Origin: Achromobacter marplatensis
GTDB taxonomy: Bacteria > Pseudomonadota > Gammaproteobacteria > Burkholderiales > Burkholderiaceae_B
Assembly (NCBI RefSeq): GCF_002209535.1
Contig: NZ_NJIG01000011.1
Location: 62,001-126,000 of the forward strand
Reading direction: 5' to 3'
Length of the DNA stretch: 64,000 nt
The translations under genes and the position numbers were made by a program. Of the stretch, positions 31,519 through 40,946 are shown one piece after another. Below the pieces are notes generated by a model that had not been told where the DNA came from, searched no databases, and saw only the letters and a program-made list of their open reading frames with translations. Within the stretch, counting starts at the first letter, position 1; the number at the start of each line of letters is the position of its first letter.

Positions 31519-32796
31519 ATGAATTCCGCCCAGAACCCCGTTGCCGGCGTCACGGACGCTTCCATCCCCGCTCCCGCTTCCGCGCAGGCTGCCACCCCGG
31601 CGGCATCGGACCCGTCCACCGCCTTCAAGGTGCTGGGCGCCATCAGCGTGGCGCATCTGATGAATGACATGATCCAGTCGATCCTGTTGGCCATCTATCC
31701 CATGCTCAAAGAGTCGTTCAGTCTGTCGTTCGCGCAGATCGGGATGATCACGCTGGTCTATCAATTGGCTGCATCGCTGCTGCAACCGTTCATTGGCTTC
31801 TACACCGACCGCCATCCGAAGCCGTATTCCTTGCCGGTGGGCATGGGTTTCACGCTGGTGGGCTTGCTGCTGCTGTCGGTGGCGCCGTCGTTCGGCTGGT
31901 TGCTGGTGGCGGCCGTGCTGGTGGGCACGGGGTCCTCGGTGTTCCATCCGGAATCGTCGCGGGTGGCGCGCATGGCCTCGGGCGGCCGCCACGGTCTGGC
32001 ACAGTCGCTCTTCCAGGTGGGGGGTAACGTAGGGTCGGCGCTGGGGCCGCTGCTGGCGGCGCTCTTCATCATTCCGCACGGGCAGGGCAGCGTGGCGTGG
32101 TTTTCGCTGGCGGCGTTGTTCGGCATCGTCGTGCTGACGGGGATCGGGCGCTGGTACAGCGCCAACCGCGTACGGCTCAAGCCGCGTGCGCGGCGCGACG
32201 GGGCGGGCAACGGGCTGTCGCGCAACCAGGTGCTGGGCGCCTTGACGGTACTGGGCGTGCTGGTGTTTTCCAAGTACTTCTACCTGGCCAGCCTGAACAG
32301 CTATTTCACCTTCTACCTGATCGGCAAGTTCGGCTTGTCGGTGCGCGAGGCGCAGTTGTACTTGTTTCTGTTCCTGGCCGCGGTCGCGGTGGGGACGGTG
32401 GTGGGCGGGCCCATTGGCGACCGCGTCGGCCGCAAGATCGTGATCTGGGTGTCCATCCTGGGCGTGGCGCCGTTCACGCTGATGTTGCCCTACGCGAACC
32501 TGTTCTGGACCGGCGCGCTGGTGGTGGTGATCGGCATGGTGCTGGCGTCGGCGTTTTCCGCCATCGTGGTCTACGCGCAGGAACTGGTGCCGGGCAAGGT
32601 GGGGATGATCGCCGGCCTGTTCTTCGGTTTCGCGTTCGGTATGGGCGGTGTGGGCGCCGCGGCGCTGGGCAAGCTGGCGGACGCGACCAGCCTGGAATAC
32701 GTGTACCAGGTGTGCGCGTATTTGCCGCTGCTGGGCGTGGTGGCGATCCTGTTGCCGAATGTGGAGAAACCCCGGGCGGGCACGGCCCGGGGGTAA
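31519..32796 (+). CDS. MFS efflux transporter, fosmidomycin-resistance (Fsr) type
   Basis: 425 aa, twelve predicted helices. The opening FKVLGAISVAHLMNDMIQSI and LLAIYPMLKESFSLSFAQIG are the Fsr signature, as are SSVFHPESSRVARMASGGR and QVGGNVGSALGPLLAALFI. Such pumps export fosmidomycin and other small toxic anions from the cytoplasm. The start is the ATG of MNSAQNP (or MRT three codons earlier); upstream extension is not needed. Regulation probably by the divergent AraC protein. Convergent with pgaD, 20 bases away. Confidence 0.88.
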   Translation: MNSAQNPVAGVTDASIPAPASAQAATPAASDPSTAFKVLGAISVAHLMNDMIQSILLAIYPMLKESFSLSFAQIGMITLVYQLAASLLQPFIGFYTDRHPKPYSLPVGMGFTLVGLLLLSVAPSFGWLLVAAVLVGTGSSVFHPESSRVARMASGGRHGLAQSLFQVGGNVGSALGPLLAALFIIPHGQGSVAWFSLAALFGIVVLTGIGRWYSANRVRLKPRARRDGAGNGLSRNQVLGALTVLGVLVFSKYFYLASLNSYFTFYLIGKFGLSVREAQLYLFLFLAAVAVGTVVGGPIGDRVGRKIVIWVSILGVAPFTLMLPYANLFWTGALVVVIGMVLASAFSAIVVYAQELVPGKVGMIAGLFFGFAFGMGGVGAAALGKLADATSLEYVYQVCAYLPLLGVVAILLPNVEKPRAGTARG

Positions 32797-32816
32797 GGCG
32801 CGGGGCCCGCTTGCGT

Positions 32817-33263
32817 TCAGCCCGCCTGGACCGAGTGCAGGCGGGGCTGGCTTTTTTCGATGTCCAGGATCTCGCCTTCGGCGCCGTGATGGATGACCGA
32901 CACCCTGGCCGCGCGCAGCTGCGCAAGCTGGGCGGGCGTGACGGCGAAGCTCTTGGCCAGTCGATGGTCCGAGAGCGGCTTGATGGGCTTGCGGCGGTCC
33001 TTGCCGCCGAAGCGCCGGTGGTTGTAGATCGCCCAGCCCACCAGCAAGGCGGCATTCGCCAGCGCCAGCAGCCCATATCCCCAGAGCGTGCGCACGGTGG
33101 GCAGGAAGACGGGCCACAGGGCTACGTCGGGCCCACCGGCCGCAGCGCGCAGGATGGCCACGATGCCGGAACCGAACAGATAGACGAAGGCGAACCAGCC
33201 GACGGCAGTCAGCAGAAGGTCGAACAGATAGCCCGCGCGCGAGCGTTGCGTGGTGATGATCAT
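32817..33263 (-). CDS. pgaD: Poly-beta-1,6-N-acetylglucosamine biosynthesis protein PgaD
   Basis: 148 aa with two membrane helices ([20 protein letters not shown] and [19 protein letters not shown]) followed by a cytoplasmic tail with YNHRRFGG. PgaD is the small partner that, with PgaC, forms the c-di-GMP-binding synthase in the inner membrane. Its ATG overlaps the pgaC stop by four bases, so both are made together. Last gene of the operon. Called bpsD in Bordetella. Confidence 0.88.
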   Translation of the reverse strand: MIITTQRSRAGYLFDLLLTAVGWFAFVYLFGSGIVAILRAAAGGPDVALWPVFLPTVRTLWGYGLLALANAALLVGWAIYNHRRFGGKDRRKPIKPLSDHRLAKSFAVTPAQLAQLRAARVSVIHHGAEGEILDIEKSQPRLHSVQAG

Positions 33264-34597
33264 GATGCGTCCGGTGATTTGATGCCCCGGTCCGGGCTGG
33301 TCCAGCGCGCGCGCCGGGCCTGCTTGCGAAGCATGACTTTGGGAAAGCTGACCAGCGTGGTGAACAGGCTGACCATCCAATAGGCCAGCGGATACCAGAT
33401 GACCCAGTACAGCGCGCGGGTCAGGCCGGGTTCATAGCGGCGGTCGATCAGGATGCTGACCGCGAATTGCAGCAGGCACACCATCGCCAGCATCATGCCG
33501 GTGAAGGCGGGCGGCATCAGGCTGGCGATCTGCATCTGGTTGGGCAGGGCGACGAACTGGCTGATGACCCACAGCAGCACCGAAATCGCGAACGCGAACG
33601 CCCAGGCGGTGGACAGGCAGAATTCCGCCACCAGCGGCCACAGCCGGCGATGGCGCCAGCTCCAGATCGAGCGCAGGTTTTTCAAGAAAACCTCGGCGCC
33701 GCCCTGGGCCCAGCGCAGGCGCTGCTTCCACAATCCGCGCAAGGTCTCGGGCATCAGGATCCAGCACAGTCCGCGCGGCTCGTAGAAAATCGACCAGTGG
33801 TCGCGTTGCAGCTTCCAGCTGATGTCGATGTCTTCGGTAATCATGTCCAGGCTCCAGTAGCCCACGCGATCCAGCGCCGCGCGACGGAACGCGGCCACCA
33901 CGCCGGAGACGGTGAACACCTGCCCGTAGACGCGCTGCGTGCGCTTGATCAGGCCGATGATCGACGAGAACTCGCCCACCTGGATGCGGCCGATCAGCGT
34001 CGAGCGCGTGCGGATGCGCGGGTTGCCGGTGACGGCGCCGACGCGCGGATTGTCGATCAGCGGCGCCACCAGATACGCGGCCGCGTCCGGGTCCAGCACC
34101 GCGTCGCCGTCGATGCAGACCAGGTATTCGCTGCGCGCGGCCAGGGCGCCCATGCGTAGCGCCATCGCCTTGCCCTGGTTCTGGGCCAGATGCACCACAC
34201 GCAGTTTCGGCTGAGATGCCGCCAGCCGGTCCAGCATGGCGGCGGTGCCGTCGCTGGAGCCGTCATTGATGGCGATGACTTCGATGTGCGGATAGTTCTG
34301 GTTCAGTGCGGCCAACAACGTTTCTTCGCCATTGCCGGCTTCGTTGAAGCAGGGCACCAGGATGGACACCAGCGGATCGCCGGCAAGCACGGGCGGCTGG
34401 CGATCCTTGCCCCAGGCCCAGTGCCGTTCCCAATGCCACCAGAAGTAGATGCCGCCGGCCATCCACATGCCGGACATGAAGAGGGGGTAGAAGAAGACGA
34501 AGCCCAGCAGCGCTTCGCCGGTCAGCATCAAGGTGAAGCCGAACGGCGCGCCGAGCACCGCGCAAAGGATTATCAGGGCGAGCAGACGGTCGATCAT
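33260..34597 (-). CDS. pgaC: Poly-beta-1,6-N-acetylglucosamine synthase PgaC
   Basis: 445 aa GT2 family processive glycosyltransferase using UDP-GlcNAc. Visible motifs: [30 protein letters not shown] (DxD), ITEDIDISW and QRLRWAQGG (QxxRW). Two helices lie at the N-terminus and two or three at the C-terminus, forming the channel through the inner membrane. The start MIDRLLAL overlaps the pgaB stop by four bases, which decides it over an ATG-like codon five residues upstream. Called bpsC in Bordetella. Confidence 0.94.
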   Translation of the reverse strand: MIDRLLALIILCAVLGAPFGFTLMLTGEALLGFVFFYPLFMSGMWMAGGIYFWWHWERHWAWGKDRQPPVLAGDPLVSILVPCFNEAGNGEETLLAALNQNYPHIEVIAINDGSSDGTAAMLDRLAASQPKLRVVHLAQNQGKAMALRMGALAARSEYLVCIDGDAVLDPDAAAYLVAPLIDNPRVGAVTGNPRIRTRSTLIGRIQVGEFSSIIGLIKRTQRVYGQVFTVSGVVAAFRRAALDRVGYWSLDMITEDIDISWKLQRDHWSIFYEPRGLCWILMPETLRGLWKQRLRWAQGGAEVFLKNLRSIWSWRHRRLWPLVAEFCLSTAWAFAFAISVLLWVISQFVALPNQMQIASLMPPAFTGMMLAMVCLLQFAVSILIDRRYEPGLTRALYWVIWYPLAYWMVSLFTTLVSFPKVMLRKQARRARWTSPDRGIKSPDAS

Positions 34598-36630
34598 CGG
34601 ATGGGATACCACGCTTCGGAGAGGGCGGGCCGGATGCCTTGCAACCGGGGCTGGTCCTGCGAGAAGTCATCGGGGTAGTAGCCGAAACTGGGCGCGCCGC
34701 GCCGTTGCAGGCGCTGCATCCAGCCGGCCAATACGGCGGTGTCCACGGGCGCGCCTTCGGGCTGGCCGGGGCCCGCGCGCCAATCGCGGCTTTGCAGTTC
34801 GAACACGGTCTTGCCGAGCGCGCCCGGACGGCGGGCGACGGCGTCGACCATCGCATCCAGCCAGGCGTTCTCCTTGCCCTTCGGCACGTTTTCCATCAGT
34901 GGCATCGCCATGGGGGCGGTCCAGTCGTAAGCGCCCAGGAAGTCGTCCAGGTTCTGCGCGAACCAGGTCTCGGATTCGGGATTCAGGACGGGCTGCGCAT
35001 AGATGTTGCGCGCGGTCTTGATTTGAGGCCCGCGCACGGCCCGCACGCGCTGCGTGAGGCTGGCGGTGAAATCGATCAGGGCGCGGCTTTTGAAGCGGGT
35101 CCAGCGTTGCAGGGTGTCCGGATCCGCACGCAGTTCGGCGATGCTGCCGGGCAGGCCGGCCGCGCGGTAGGCGGCCAGTGCTGCGGGGCTGGCGTCTTCG
35201 AAATCGGACAGCAGGGCGTCGTCGTGGAACAGCAGGCCGTCGAAGATCGCGTAGCGCGCCAGGTCTTCGTACAGCTCGCCGATGCGGGCGCGCACGGTGG
35301 CGTCGAAGGGCGACAGGCGGCGGTATTGGTCGGGGTCGGCTTGCGGCGCGCCTGCCGCCTCGGGGTCCCACCGGGTGACGCGAGGCAGGGACGAGTCCAG
35401 ATCAAAGGTCAGCACTGGCATCCAGGCGTAAACCATCACGTTGGCGCGGTTGTGCAATTGCCAGGCCGCGCGGTTGAACAGGTCGGCGCGCATGGGCAGC
35501 CAGCGGTTGGGGAAGTACACCGACTTCACCAGACCGTCGCCTTCGGGATCCGCATACGCCTGCAGGAACACGGTGTTGATCTGCATGTCCAGGATGCGCT
35601 GCACCTGTTCACCCAGGTTGCGGTCGGTCTGCGCGGGATCGGGGTCGTAGACGTAGTCCAGATCGACGTGCGCCACCCGCATGAAGGGGTTCGCTTCCAT
35701 GCCGACGACGCTGTTGGCGAAGGGTTTCAACGCCGGGTCGCTGGACAGTAGCAGCCGGGGCGTGGACATCAGGCGGCCCAACCGCCCGGCGCCGTCTTCC
35801 AGCGTCAGGGCCAACTGATAGCCGTGCTCGCCCGCGATGCGCAACGTGGAGCCGCCTTCCGCGCCATAGGGCCAGACCCAGACGCGGGGCGCGTGGCCGG
35901 TGACGCGGCGGATCTTCTCGGTGATGGCGGCTACGTCACGGCCCATGCGGGCATTGAACTGGGCTTCGGTTTCGTATTGGCGGGTCTGTGCGTTGTAGGC
36001 GCGGATGGCCGCGGCCGGTTCGGTGTTGCCCTGGGGATTGGCCAGGGCGCCGTAGTGGGACGCGTTGGTGTGCGCGGCGATTTCCACCAGGCCGGACCGC
36101 GAGATTTCGCGGATCTGGTCCCAGGTCAAAAAGCGATCGCGCGCCTCGGGGCTGCCGCCAAAGTCCACCGGCTTGTCGGCCGGCGTATCCATCCAGACAC
36201 CCACGGGAGCCAGCAGCGCGGGCCAGCCGTAGGCTTTCAGGATAGGCAGCACCCGGGTGTAGAAGCTGCGGTAGCCGTCGTCGAACGACAGCAGCACGGC
36301 GCGTTCGGGCAGCGGCTGGCCGCCCTGGCGCGCGGCCAGGATCTGGTCGACGGACACGGCCTGGTAGCCGTTGGCGCGCAGCCAGGCCAGCTGGTCGACC
36401 AGCCGGTCGGTGCGCACGCTGAGGAAGCCCTGGTCAGGATCATCGTCTTCGACGTCGTGATAGGCCAGCGCCAGGAATTGATCCGGCTTCCAGGCCTGCT
36501 CGGCAGGAGCCATGGGGCGCTCGGCCGGCGGCGTGAAGACGGGAATGTCCTTGGCGCAGGCGGTCAGGGCCAGGATGACCAGCAGCAGCAAGCCTGCCAG
36601 GATCAAGCGGGTAGGGGTGTTAAGCGGCAT
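34594..36630 (-). CDS. pgaB: Poly-beta-1,6-N-acetylglucosamine N-deacetylase PgaB (lipoprotein)
   Basis: 678 aa. The lipoprotein signal ends ILALTAC with the lipid Cys near residue 25. The first half is a CE4 polysaccharide deacetylase with AYHDVEDD (metal His-Asp), SFDDGYRSF (catalytic Asp) and AAHTNASH. The second half is the GH153-type domain ([28 protein letters not shown]) that binds or cuts deacetylated polymer. It removes part of the N-acetyl groups in the periplasm so the polymer can leave through PgaA. Called bpsB in Bordetella. Confidence 0.94.
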   Translation of the reverse strand: MPLNTPTRLILAGLLLLVILALTACAKDIPVFTPPAERPMAPAEQAWKPDQFLALAYHDVEDDDPDQGFLSVRTDRLVDQLAWLRANGYQAVSVDQILAARQGGQPLPERAVLLSFDDGYRSFYTRVLPILKAYGWPALLAPVGVWMDTPADKPVDFGGSPEARDRFLTWDQIREISRSGLVEIAAHTNASHYGALANPQGNTEPAAAIRAYNAQTRQYETEAQFNARMGRDVAAITEKIRRVTGHAPRVWVWPYGAEGGSTLRIAGEHGYQLALTLEDGAGRLGRLMSTPRLLLSSDPALKPFANSVVGMEANPFMRVAHVDLDYVYDPDPAQTDRNLGEQVQRILDMQINTVFLQAYADPEGDGLVKSVYFPNRWLPMRADLFNRAAWQLHNRANVMVYAWMPVLTFDLDSSLPRVTRWDPEAAGAPQADPDQYRRLSPFDATVRARIGELYEDLARYAIFDGLLFHDDALLSDFEDASPAALAAYRAAGLPGSIAELRADPDTLQRWTRFKSRALIDFTASLTQRVRAVRGPQIKTARNIYAQPVLNPESETWFAQNLDDFLGAYDWTAPMAMPLMENVPKGKENAWLDAMVDAVARRPGALGKTVFELQSRDWRAGPGQPEGAPVDTAVLAGWMQRLQRRGAPSFGYYPDDFSQDQPRLQGIRPALSEAWYPIR

Positions 36631-36662
36631 GACGGGTTCTGGGTCCAGGTTCGGATGGAGGT

Positions 36663-39134
36663 TCAGAAGCGATAGGCAAGGTCGAACACGATGCGCAGTT
36701 CGCGTTCGCGCACGCCGTCGTAAGGGCGGCTGATGCCAGTCACCATCGCACCCATGTCCAGCACGTCGTTGGCGCGGTAGCGCTGGCCGTAGCCCAGCGC
36801 CAGGACGCCGCCGGTGCCGTAGCCCTGCTGGCTGTAGGTGCCGGCGCCCAGCGTGCCGATCTGTTCCCAAGCGGTTTCGTAGCGGCGGTAAAGCGTATGC
36901 GTCAGGCGTACGCCCGGTACCGCCATGAAATCGGCCTTCGGGTTGAAGTAGGGCGCGTCGTCGCGCGTGTTGTGCTGGGACGACAGGTCCAGCTCCAGGT
37001 CCGCCTTCAGGTGCGGGGCGGTGTAGACGCGTTCGCGGCCGTTCACGCCCAGTTCCCAGCGGCGGTTGCCGTCGCTGAAGCGCGACGGGGCGACCGCCAG
37101 CGTCCATTCGCGCCGTTCGTTGGCGCGCCAGCGCACAAACCCTGTCAGGCGGTTGGACGAGATGTCGTTGGTCAAGGCGCGCAGCGGCGTCTCGCGCGAC
37201 ATGATTTCACCCGAGCCGCCGATCTGCCAGTGGTCGTCCAGGTCGTAGGCGGCCGACAGGCGCACGCCCGGTTTCACGCCATGGCCGTAGTCATTGGTGG
37301 AGACTTCGCCTTCGACGGTCAGGTCGCGGCCGCGCCATTCCACGCCGGTGCGCAGCCAGCGGTAGTTGCCGCGGCCTTCCTCGAAATCGCCGGCCGCATA
37401 GCCGCCGCCGCCGAACACGCGCCAGTTGTAATTGATGGGCGAGGAATAGAGCACGGCGTCGATGCCAAAGTCACCGTTGCCGTTGACGGGGCTGTCCGAG
37501 GCCAGCCCGCGATAGCCGCTGATGCGCAATTCGGCCTTGTTGTGGACTTCCCATTCGCGCGCCAGACGGCGGCTGGTCAGGTTCTCGGGAGCGCGCGCCA
37601 GCGTATCGGCGGACAGCGCTTCCGCCTGCCGCCATTCCTGCAGGTCCAGTGCGGTGAAACCCTGGCCGTTTTCCACGCCCAGGCTGCGAGGCGCCAGGGT
37701 CTCGGCCATTTTCAGTTCGGCCTCTGCGGCGCGCGGCAACGACCGTGCGCGGTACAGGCCGGCCAGGTCGCTGCGCAGGCCGGAGTTGTTGGGCGCGTTG
37801 GCGACCATGTCTTGCAGGCTGGTTTGCGCGGCAACGGTGTCGTCGGCTTGCAGGCGCGCGGCGGCAAGCGTCTGGCTGCTTTCCAGGTTCAGATCATTCG
37901 GCATGCGGGTGGCCTGGCCCTTGTAGTAAAGCCAGGGGGCATAGCCCGACTGCACGGCTTCGGTCACCGCACCCGTCTCGTCGTATTGCTCGCCTTCGGC
38001 AAGCGCGTAGTAGCGCCCCGTCTGGTTGGCCAGCCGCTGCTCGGGATCGTCATTGTTGAAGGCGTCGTCAGCGGCGACCTGCTGGTAGAGGTCGCGGGCA
38101 CGTTCAGGCTGGCGCAGGTACAGATAAGCCGAGGCCACATCGTTCAAGGCGTACCGCGGCACGCGAACGCCTTCGGCGACTAGGGCTTCGTACTCCTGCG
38201 TCAGGTCGGCCATGCGCACGCGTGCATGCAGGGCGTGCAGGCGGTCGATGCGGGCACGCGTCACGTCGTCGCGCGCCGCGTCGCCCAATTGCCGCCAGGC
38301 GGGAATCAGCACGTCGTAACGGGCCAGCGCGCGGTCGGCGATCACGAAGCGTTCGGCCTCGCTGCGCGTCGGCATCGCCGCCAGGCGCACCTGCTGGGCC
38401 AGCGCATCGGCCTCGAAGCCGCGCATCTGGGCGGCATTGAACAGCGCCGGATGCTGGCGCGCGCGTTCCAGCGCCATGTCTGCCATGCGGGCGCGCTGCA
38501 GCGCGTAGATGTATTCGCGTTGCACCGCAGGGGAGTCGGGGGCAAGGCCTTGTGCCAGATCCGTCTGATGCAGCGCTTCGAAGGGCTGGCCCTGGCGGGC
38601 GTGGACATAGGCCAGCGCCAGGCGCGCATCAGGGCTCTTGGATTGGCGCGCCACCCATTTGCGGCCCGCGGCCAGAGCCGGGTCGAATTGGCCGGCGTCG
38701 GCCAGGGTCATGATTTCACCAGCGGTGAAGGCGGGCTGTCCGGGGTAGCGGCGCAATCCTTCGCGGAAGGCGGCCAGGGCTTCGGGCCAGCGCCGTTCAT
38801 CGCGATAGGCGCGGGCCACTGCCAACTGGACGTCCCCGGGCAGCGCCGTGCCGGAGGGCAGGGATTCGTAGGCCGCGATGGCCTCGGCCGGTTTGCCGGC
38901 CCAGCTGGCGATGATGATGTGATCGTGGACGACGCGGGCGCCAGCGGCCGGCCCTTGCTGGCGCAGCATGGCCAGCGCGGGCTCGTAGTCGCCGGCACGG
39001 GCGCGGATGATCAGGGCGTCGTAGTCTTCCGCCGGTCCTGCCAGAGCCAGGGCGGGCGCCAGGGCGGCGCAGGCGGCCAGTCGGCGCAATGTCGTTCGGG
39101 CAACCCGGGGTTGCTTGGGTCCTCTATCTTGCAT
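36663..39134 (-). CDS. pgaA: Outer-membrane export porin PgaA
   Basis: 823 aa. After a signal peptide (LAACAALAPALALAGPAEDY) come tetratricopeptide-like repeats (ARAYRDERRWPEALAAFREG and others) to about residue 500, then a beta-barrel of alternating strands ending in the aromatic FDLAYRF. It carries deacetylated poly-GlcNAc across the outer membrane. First gene of pgaABCD, 32 bases before pgaB. The first ATG is weakly supported by GGAAG nine bases upstream. Called bpsA in Bordetella. Confidence 0.93.
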   Translation of the reverse strand: MQDRGPKQPRVARTTLRRLAACAALAPALALAGPAEDYDALIIRARAGDYEPALAMLRQQGPAAGARVVHDHIIIASWAGKPAEAIAAYESLPSGTALPGDVQLAVARAYRDERRWPEALAAFREGLRRYPGQPAFTAGEIMTLADAGQFDPALAAGRKWVARQSKSPDARLALAYVHARQGQPFEALHQTDLAQGLAPDSPAVQREYIYALQRARMADMALERARQHPALFNAAQMRGFEADALAQQVRLAAMPTRSEAERFVIADRALARYDVLIPAWRQLGDAARDDVTRARIDRLHALHARVRMADLTQEYEALVAEGVRVPRYALNDVASAYLYLRQPERARDLYQQVAADDAFNNDDPEQRLANQTGRYYALAEGEQYDETGAVTEAVQSGYAPWLYYKGQATRMPNDLNLESSQTLAAARLQADDTVAAQTSLQDMVANAPNNSGLRSDLAGLYRARSLPRAAEAELKMAETLAPRSLGVENGQGFTALDLQEWRQAEALSADTLARAPENLTSRRLAREWEVHNKAELRISGYRGLASDSPVNGNGDFGIDAVLYSSPINYNWRVFGGGGYAAGDFEEGRGNYRWLRTGVEWRGRDLTVEGEVSTNDYGHGVKPGVRLSAAYDLDDHWQIGGSGEIMSRETPLRALTNDISSNRLTGFVRWRANERREWTLAVAPSRFSDGNRRWELGVNGRERVYTAPHLKADLELDLSSQHNTRDDAPYFNPKADFMAVPGVRLTHTLYRRYETAWEQIGTLGAGTYSQQGYGTGGVLALGYGQRYRANDVLDMGAMVTGISRPYDGVRERELRIVFDLAYRF

Positions 39135-39690
39135 CTGTTGTACTTCCGCAGTTGCGACTAGGGATGTTCATGGCTCCGCCGCCCTGGGGGCGCGCTGGCG
39201 GCAGAACCGGCAGCGACTCGAGCGGCGCGCGGGGCGCCCTCGGGAAGGGAAGCGAACATGTGGTTTGGACTGCGCGGCGCCCGCTACGGGGACCTTCGCA
39301 CGCGCGCTGAGGCGGTGCATGGCTAGTACGCGCCACGCCCGTAGGGCGTGGTCGAGGGGCTTCTTGCGGCCCCTGCGACAAATGGGACTGTAGGGGTTTT
39401 CCGCAAATTCAACTGTCAATTACTGCAAAGGACGATCCTGACGCGTTCCCCTTGGCGTATTCTTCGTCGCATACCGTGCAATCGTCCTGGCGCGGCTAGT
39501 AAAGGTTCTGGATAAATCGCATTCGTCTCGCGACGGCTCTTGGCCGTCTTGCGTGTCGTGCGTCTATTTGTCCTTCTGGTAACAAAAAGCATCAAAAATG
39601 CTGACGTGTAACGCGTCTCCACTTACGAACCCAGTGCAACGGCAATTCCAAGCGACGGCAAGCGCCTGAAGGCGCGACCCGGCAAAAACC
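39135..39690. other. 556-base divergent regulatory region between pgaA and the diguanylate cyclase
   Basis: No credible gene. Probably holds both promoters and a long pgaA leader; in E. coli the pgaABCD leader is long and bound by CsrA. Seen here: a stem CCACGCCC/GGGCGTGG with a three-base loop (39333-39351) and a minus-strand TTGACA (39414-39419). Base composition turns AT-rich from about 39390 on, compatible with promoters on both sides. Confidence 0.55.
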
Positions 39691-40917
39691 ATGACGACTT
39701 CCTTGTTCTTCCTGATGTGGGGGCTGGCTACGGCGTTGGCGTTGCCGCTGCTGCTGCCGTTCCAGGCGCGCGGCGTGGGCGGCGTCCAGGCGTTCATCGC
39801 GGCCAACGCGCTGGCCGTGATGTCCCTGCTGTCGTACGCGTCGGCCGAGTTCATTACCGCAGGCGTCTATGTGATGGCGTCGAACGCGGCGTGGGTGTGC
39901 GCGGTGGGCCTGGTCTATGTGGGCCTGCGCCAGTTCTTCGGCCTGCGCCCGCACATCGTGCGCACCCTGGGTATCAGTGCGATGTGTCTGCTGGCGTTTG
40001 CCGTAATGCTGTACGGCGAGGACAACCTGGTCGGACGCATGGTGCTGTTTTCGGTCTACACCTGCGTGTATATGGCAATGGCGGGCCGGGTGATCTACCA
40101 GCAGCGCACCGAGATCCAGACGAGCGGCGTGACGCTTTACCTGATGTTGGCGACCTTCGGCCTGGCCGGCCTGCATGCAGTGCGCGCGGTGATCTACGCC
40201 GCTGGCCTGGCGCCGCCTGTCTCGCTGCTGCAACCGTCATCCTGGGGGCTGTTCTTCATTGTCTGCGGATCGGTCACCGTGCCTGCGCTGTTCCTGGCCT
40301 TGCTGCTGCTGATCCAGACCCGCCTGTCGGAACAGATGCAGGCCGCGCTGACGTTCGACAGCCTGACCCGCGCGTATTCCCGGCGCAGCATCCTGGATGA
40401 ACTGGACCACGAATTGCAGCGGTGCAGCCGCATGGGCGGCCAGTTGGCGGTACTGGTGCTGGACATCGACCATTTCAAATCCATCAACGATCGCTATGGC
40501 CACGCGGCCGGGGACACGGCACTGCGGCATTACGCGCAGGTCGTGCAGAACGCGGTGCGCAATTCGGACCGCTTCGGCCGGCTGGGCGGTGAAGAGTTCG
40601 TGCTGCTGATGTACGACTGCGATCCGGCGCGGGCGTTGATCCACGCGCAGCGGGTGTGCGACGCCTTGCGGGATACGCCGCTGTACTTGCAGGGAGGCGA
40701 AGTGCAGATGACGACCAGCGGCGGCCTGGCATCCTACCAGCCGGGCGACAGCGCCGACGTGATCCTGGCGCGCGCCGATGTGGCGTTGTACCGCGCCAAG
40801 GAACAAGGCCGCGACCGCGTGGAAATGGCATTTTCCGGGCGCGGCGCGGGTCGCGTGCAGGTGGGCAGTGTGGCGGCCAACACGCAGTTGGCCGCCCAGG
40901 AAGCCTCGGGGGACTAG
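39691..40917 (+). CDS. Membrane-bound GGDEF diguanylate cyclase
   Basis: 408 aa. Six or seven membrane helices fill the first 210 residues; I do not recognise the sensor type. The GGDEF domain follows with DIDHFKSINDRYGH and the active-site loop GGEEF (299-303). An RxxD inhibition site (Arg290 to Asp293) lies exactly five residues before it, so feedback control by c-di-GMP is expected. It makes c-di-GMP from two GTP. Divergent from pgaABCD, whose PgaC/PgaD products are known c-di-GMP-dependent, so it is a good candidate for local activation of polymer synthesis. Confidence 0.93.
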   Translation: MTTSLFFLMWGLATALALPLLLPFQARGVGGVQAFIAANALAVMSLLSYASAEFITAGVYVMASNAAWVCAVGLVYVGLRQFFGLRPHIVRTLGISAMCLLAFAVMLYGEDNLVGRMVLFSVYTCVYMAMAGRVIYQQRTEIQTSGVTLYLMLATFGLAGLHAVRAVIYAAGLAPPVSLLQPSSWGLFFIVCGSVTVPALFLALLLLIQTRLSEQMQAALTFDSLTRAYSRRSILDELDHELQRCSRMGGQLAVLVLDIDHFKSINDRYGHAAGDTALRHYAQVVQNAVRNSDRFGRLGGEEFVLLMYDCDPARALIHAQRVCDALRDTPLYLQGGEVQMTTSGGLASYQPGDSADVILARADVALYRAKEQGRDRVEMAFSGRGAGRVQVGSVAANTQLAAQEASGD

Positions 40918-40946
40918 CGCCGGTCCGAGGTTCCTTGCAGCGAGAG

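Noticed and set aside
34639..36675. Long plus-strand frames opposite pgaB
   Set aside because: Opposite a well-defined deacetylase gene; composition typical of antisense shadows.
39416..39622. 68-codon minus-strand frame between pgaA and the cyclase
   Set aside because: Arg/Thr-rich, no ribosome-binding site, lies in probable promoter DNA.
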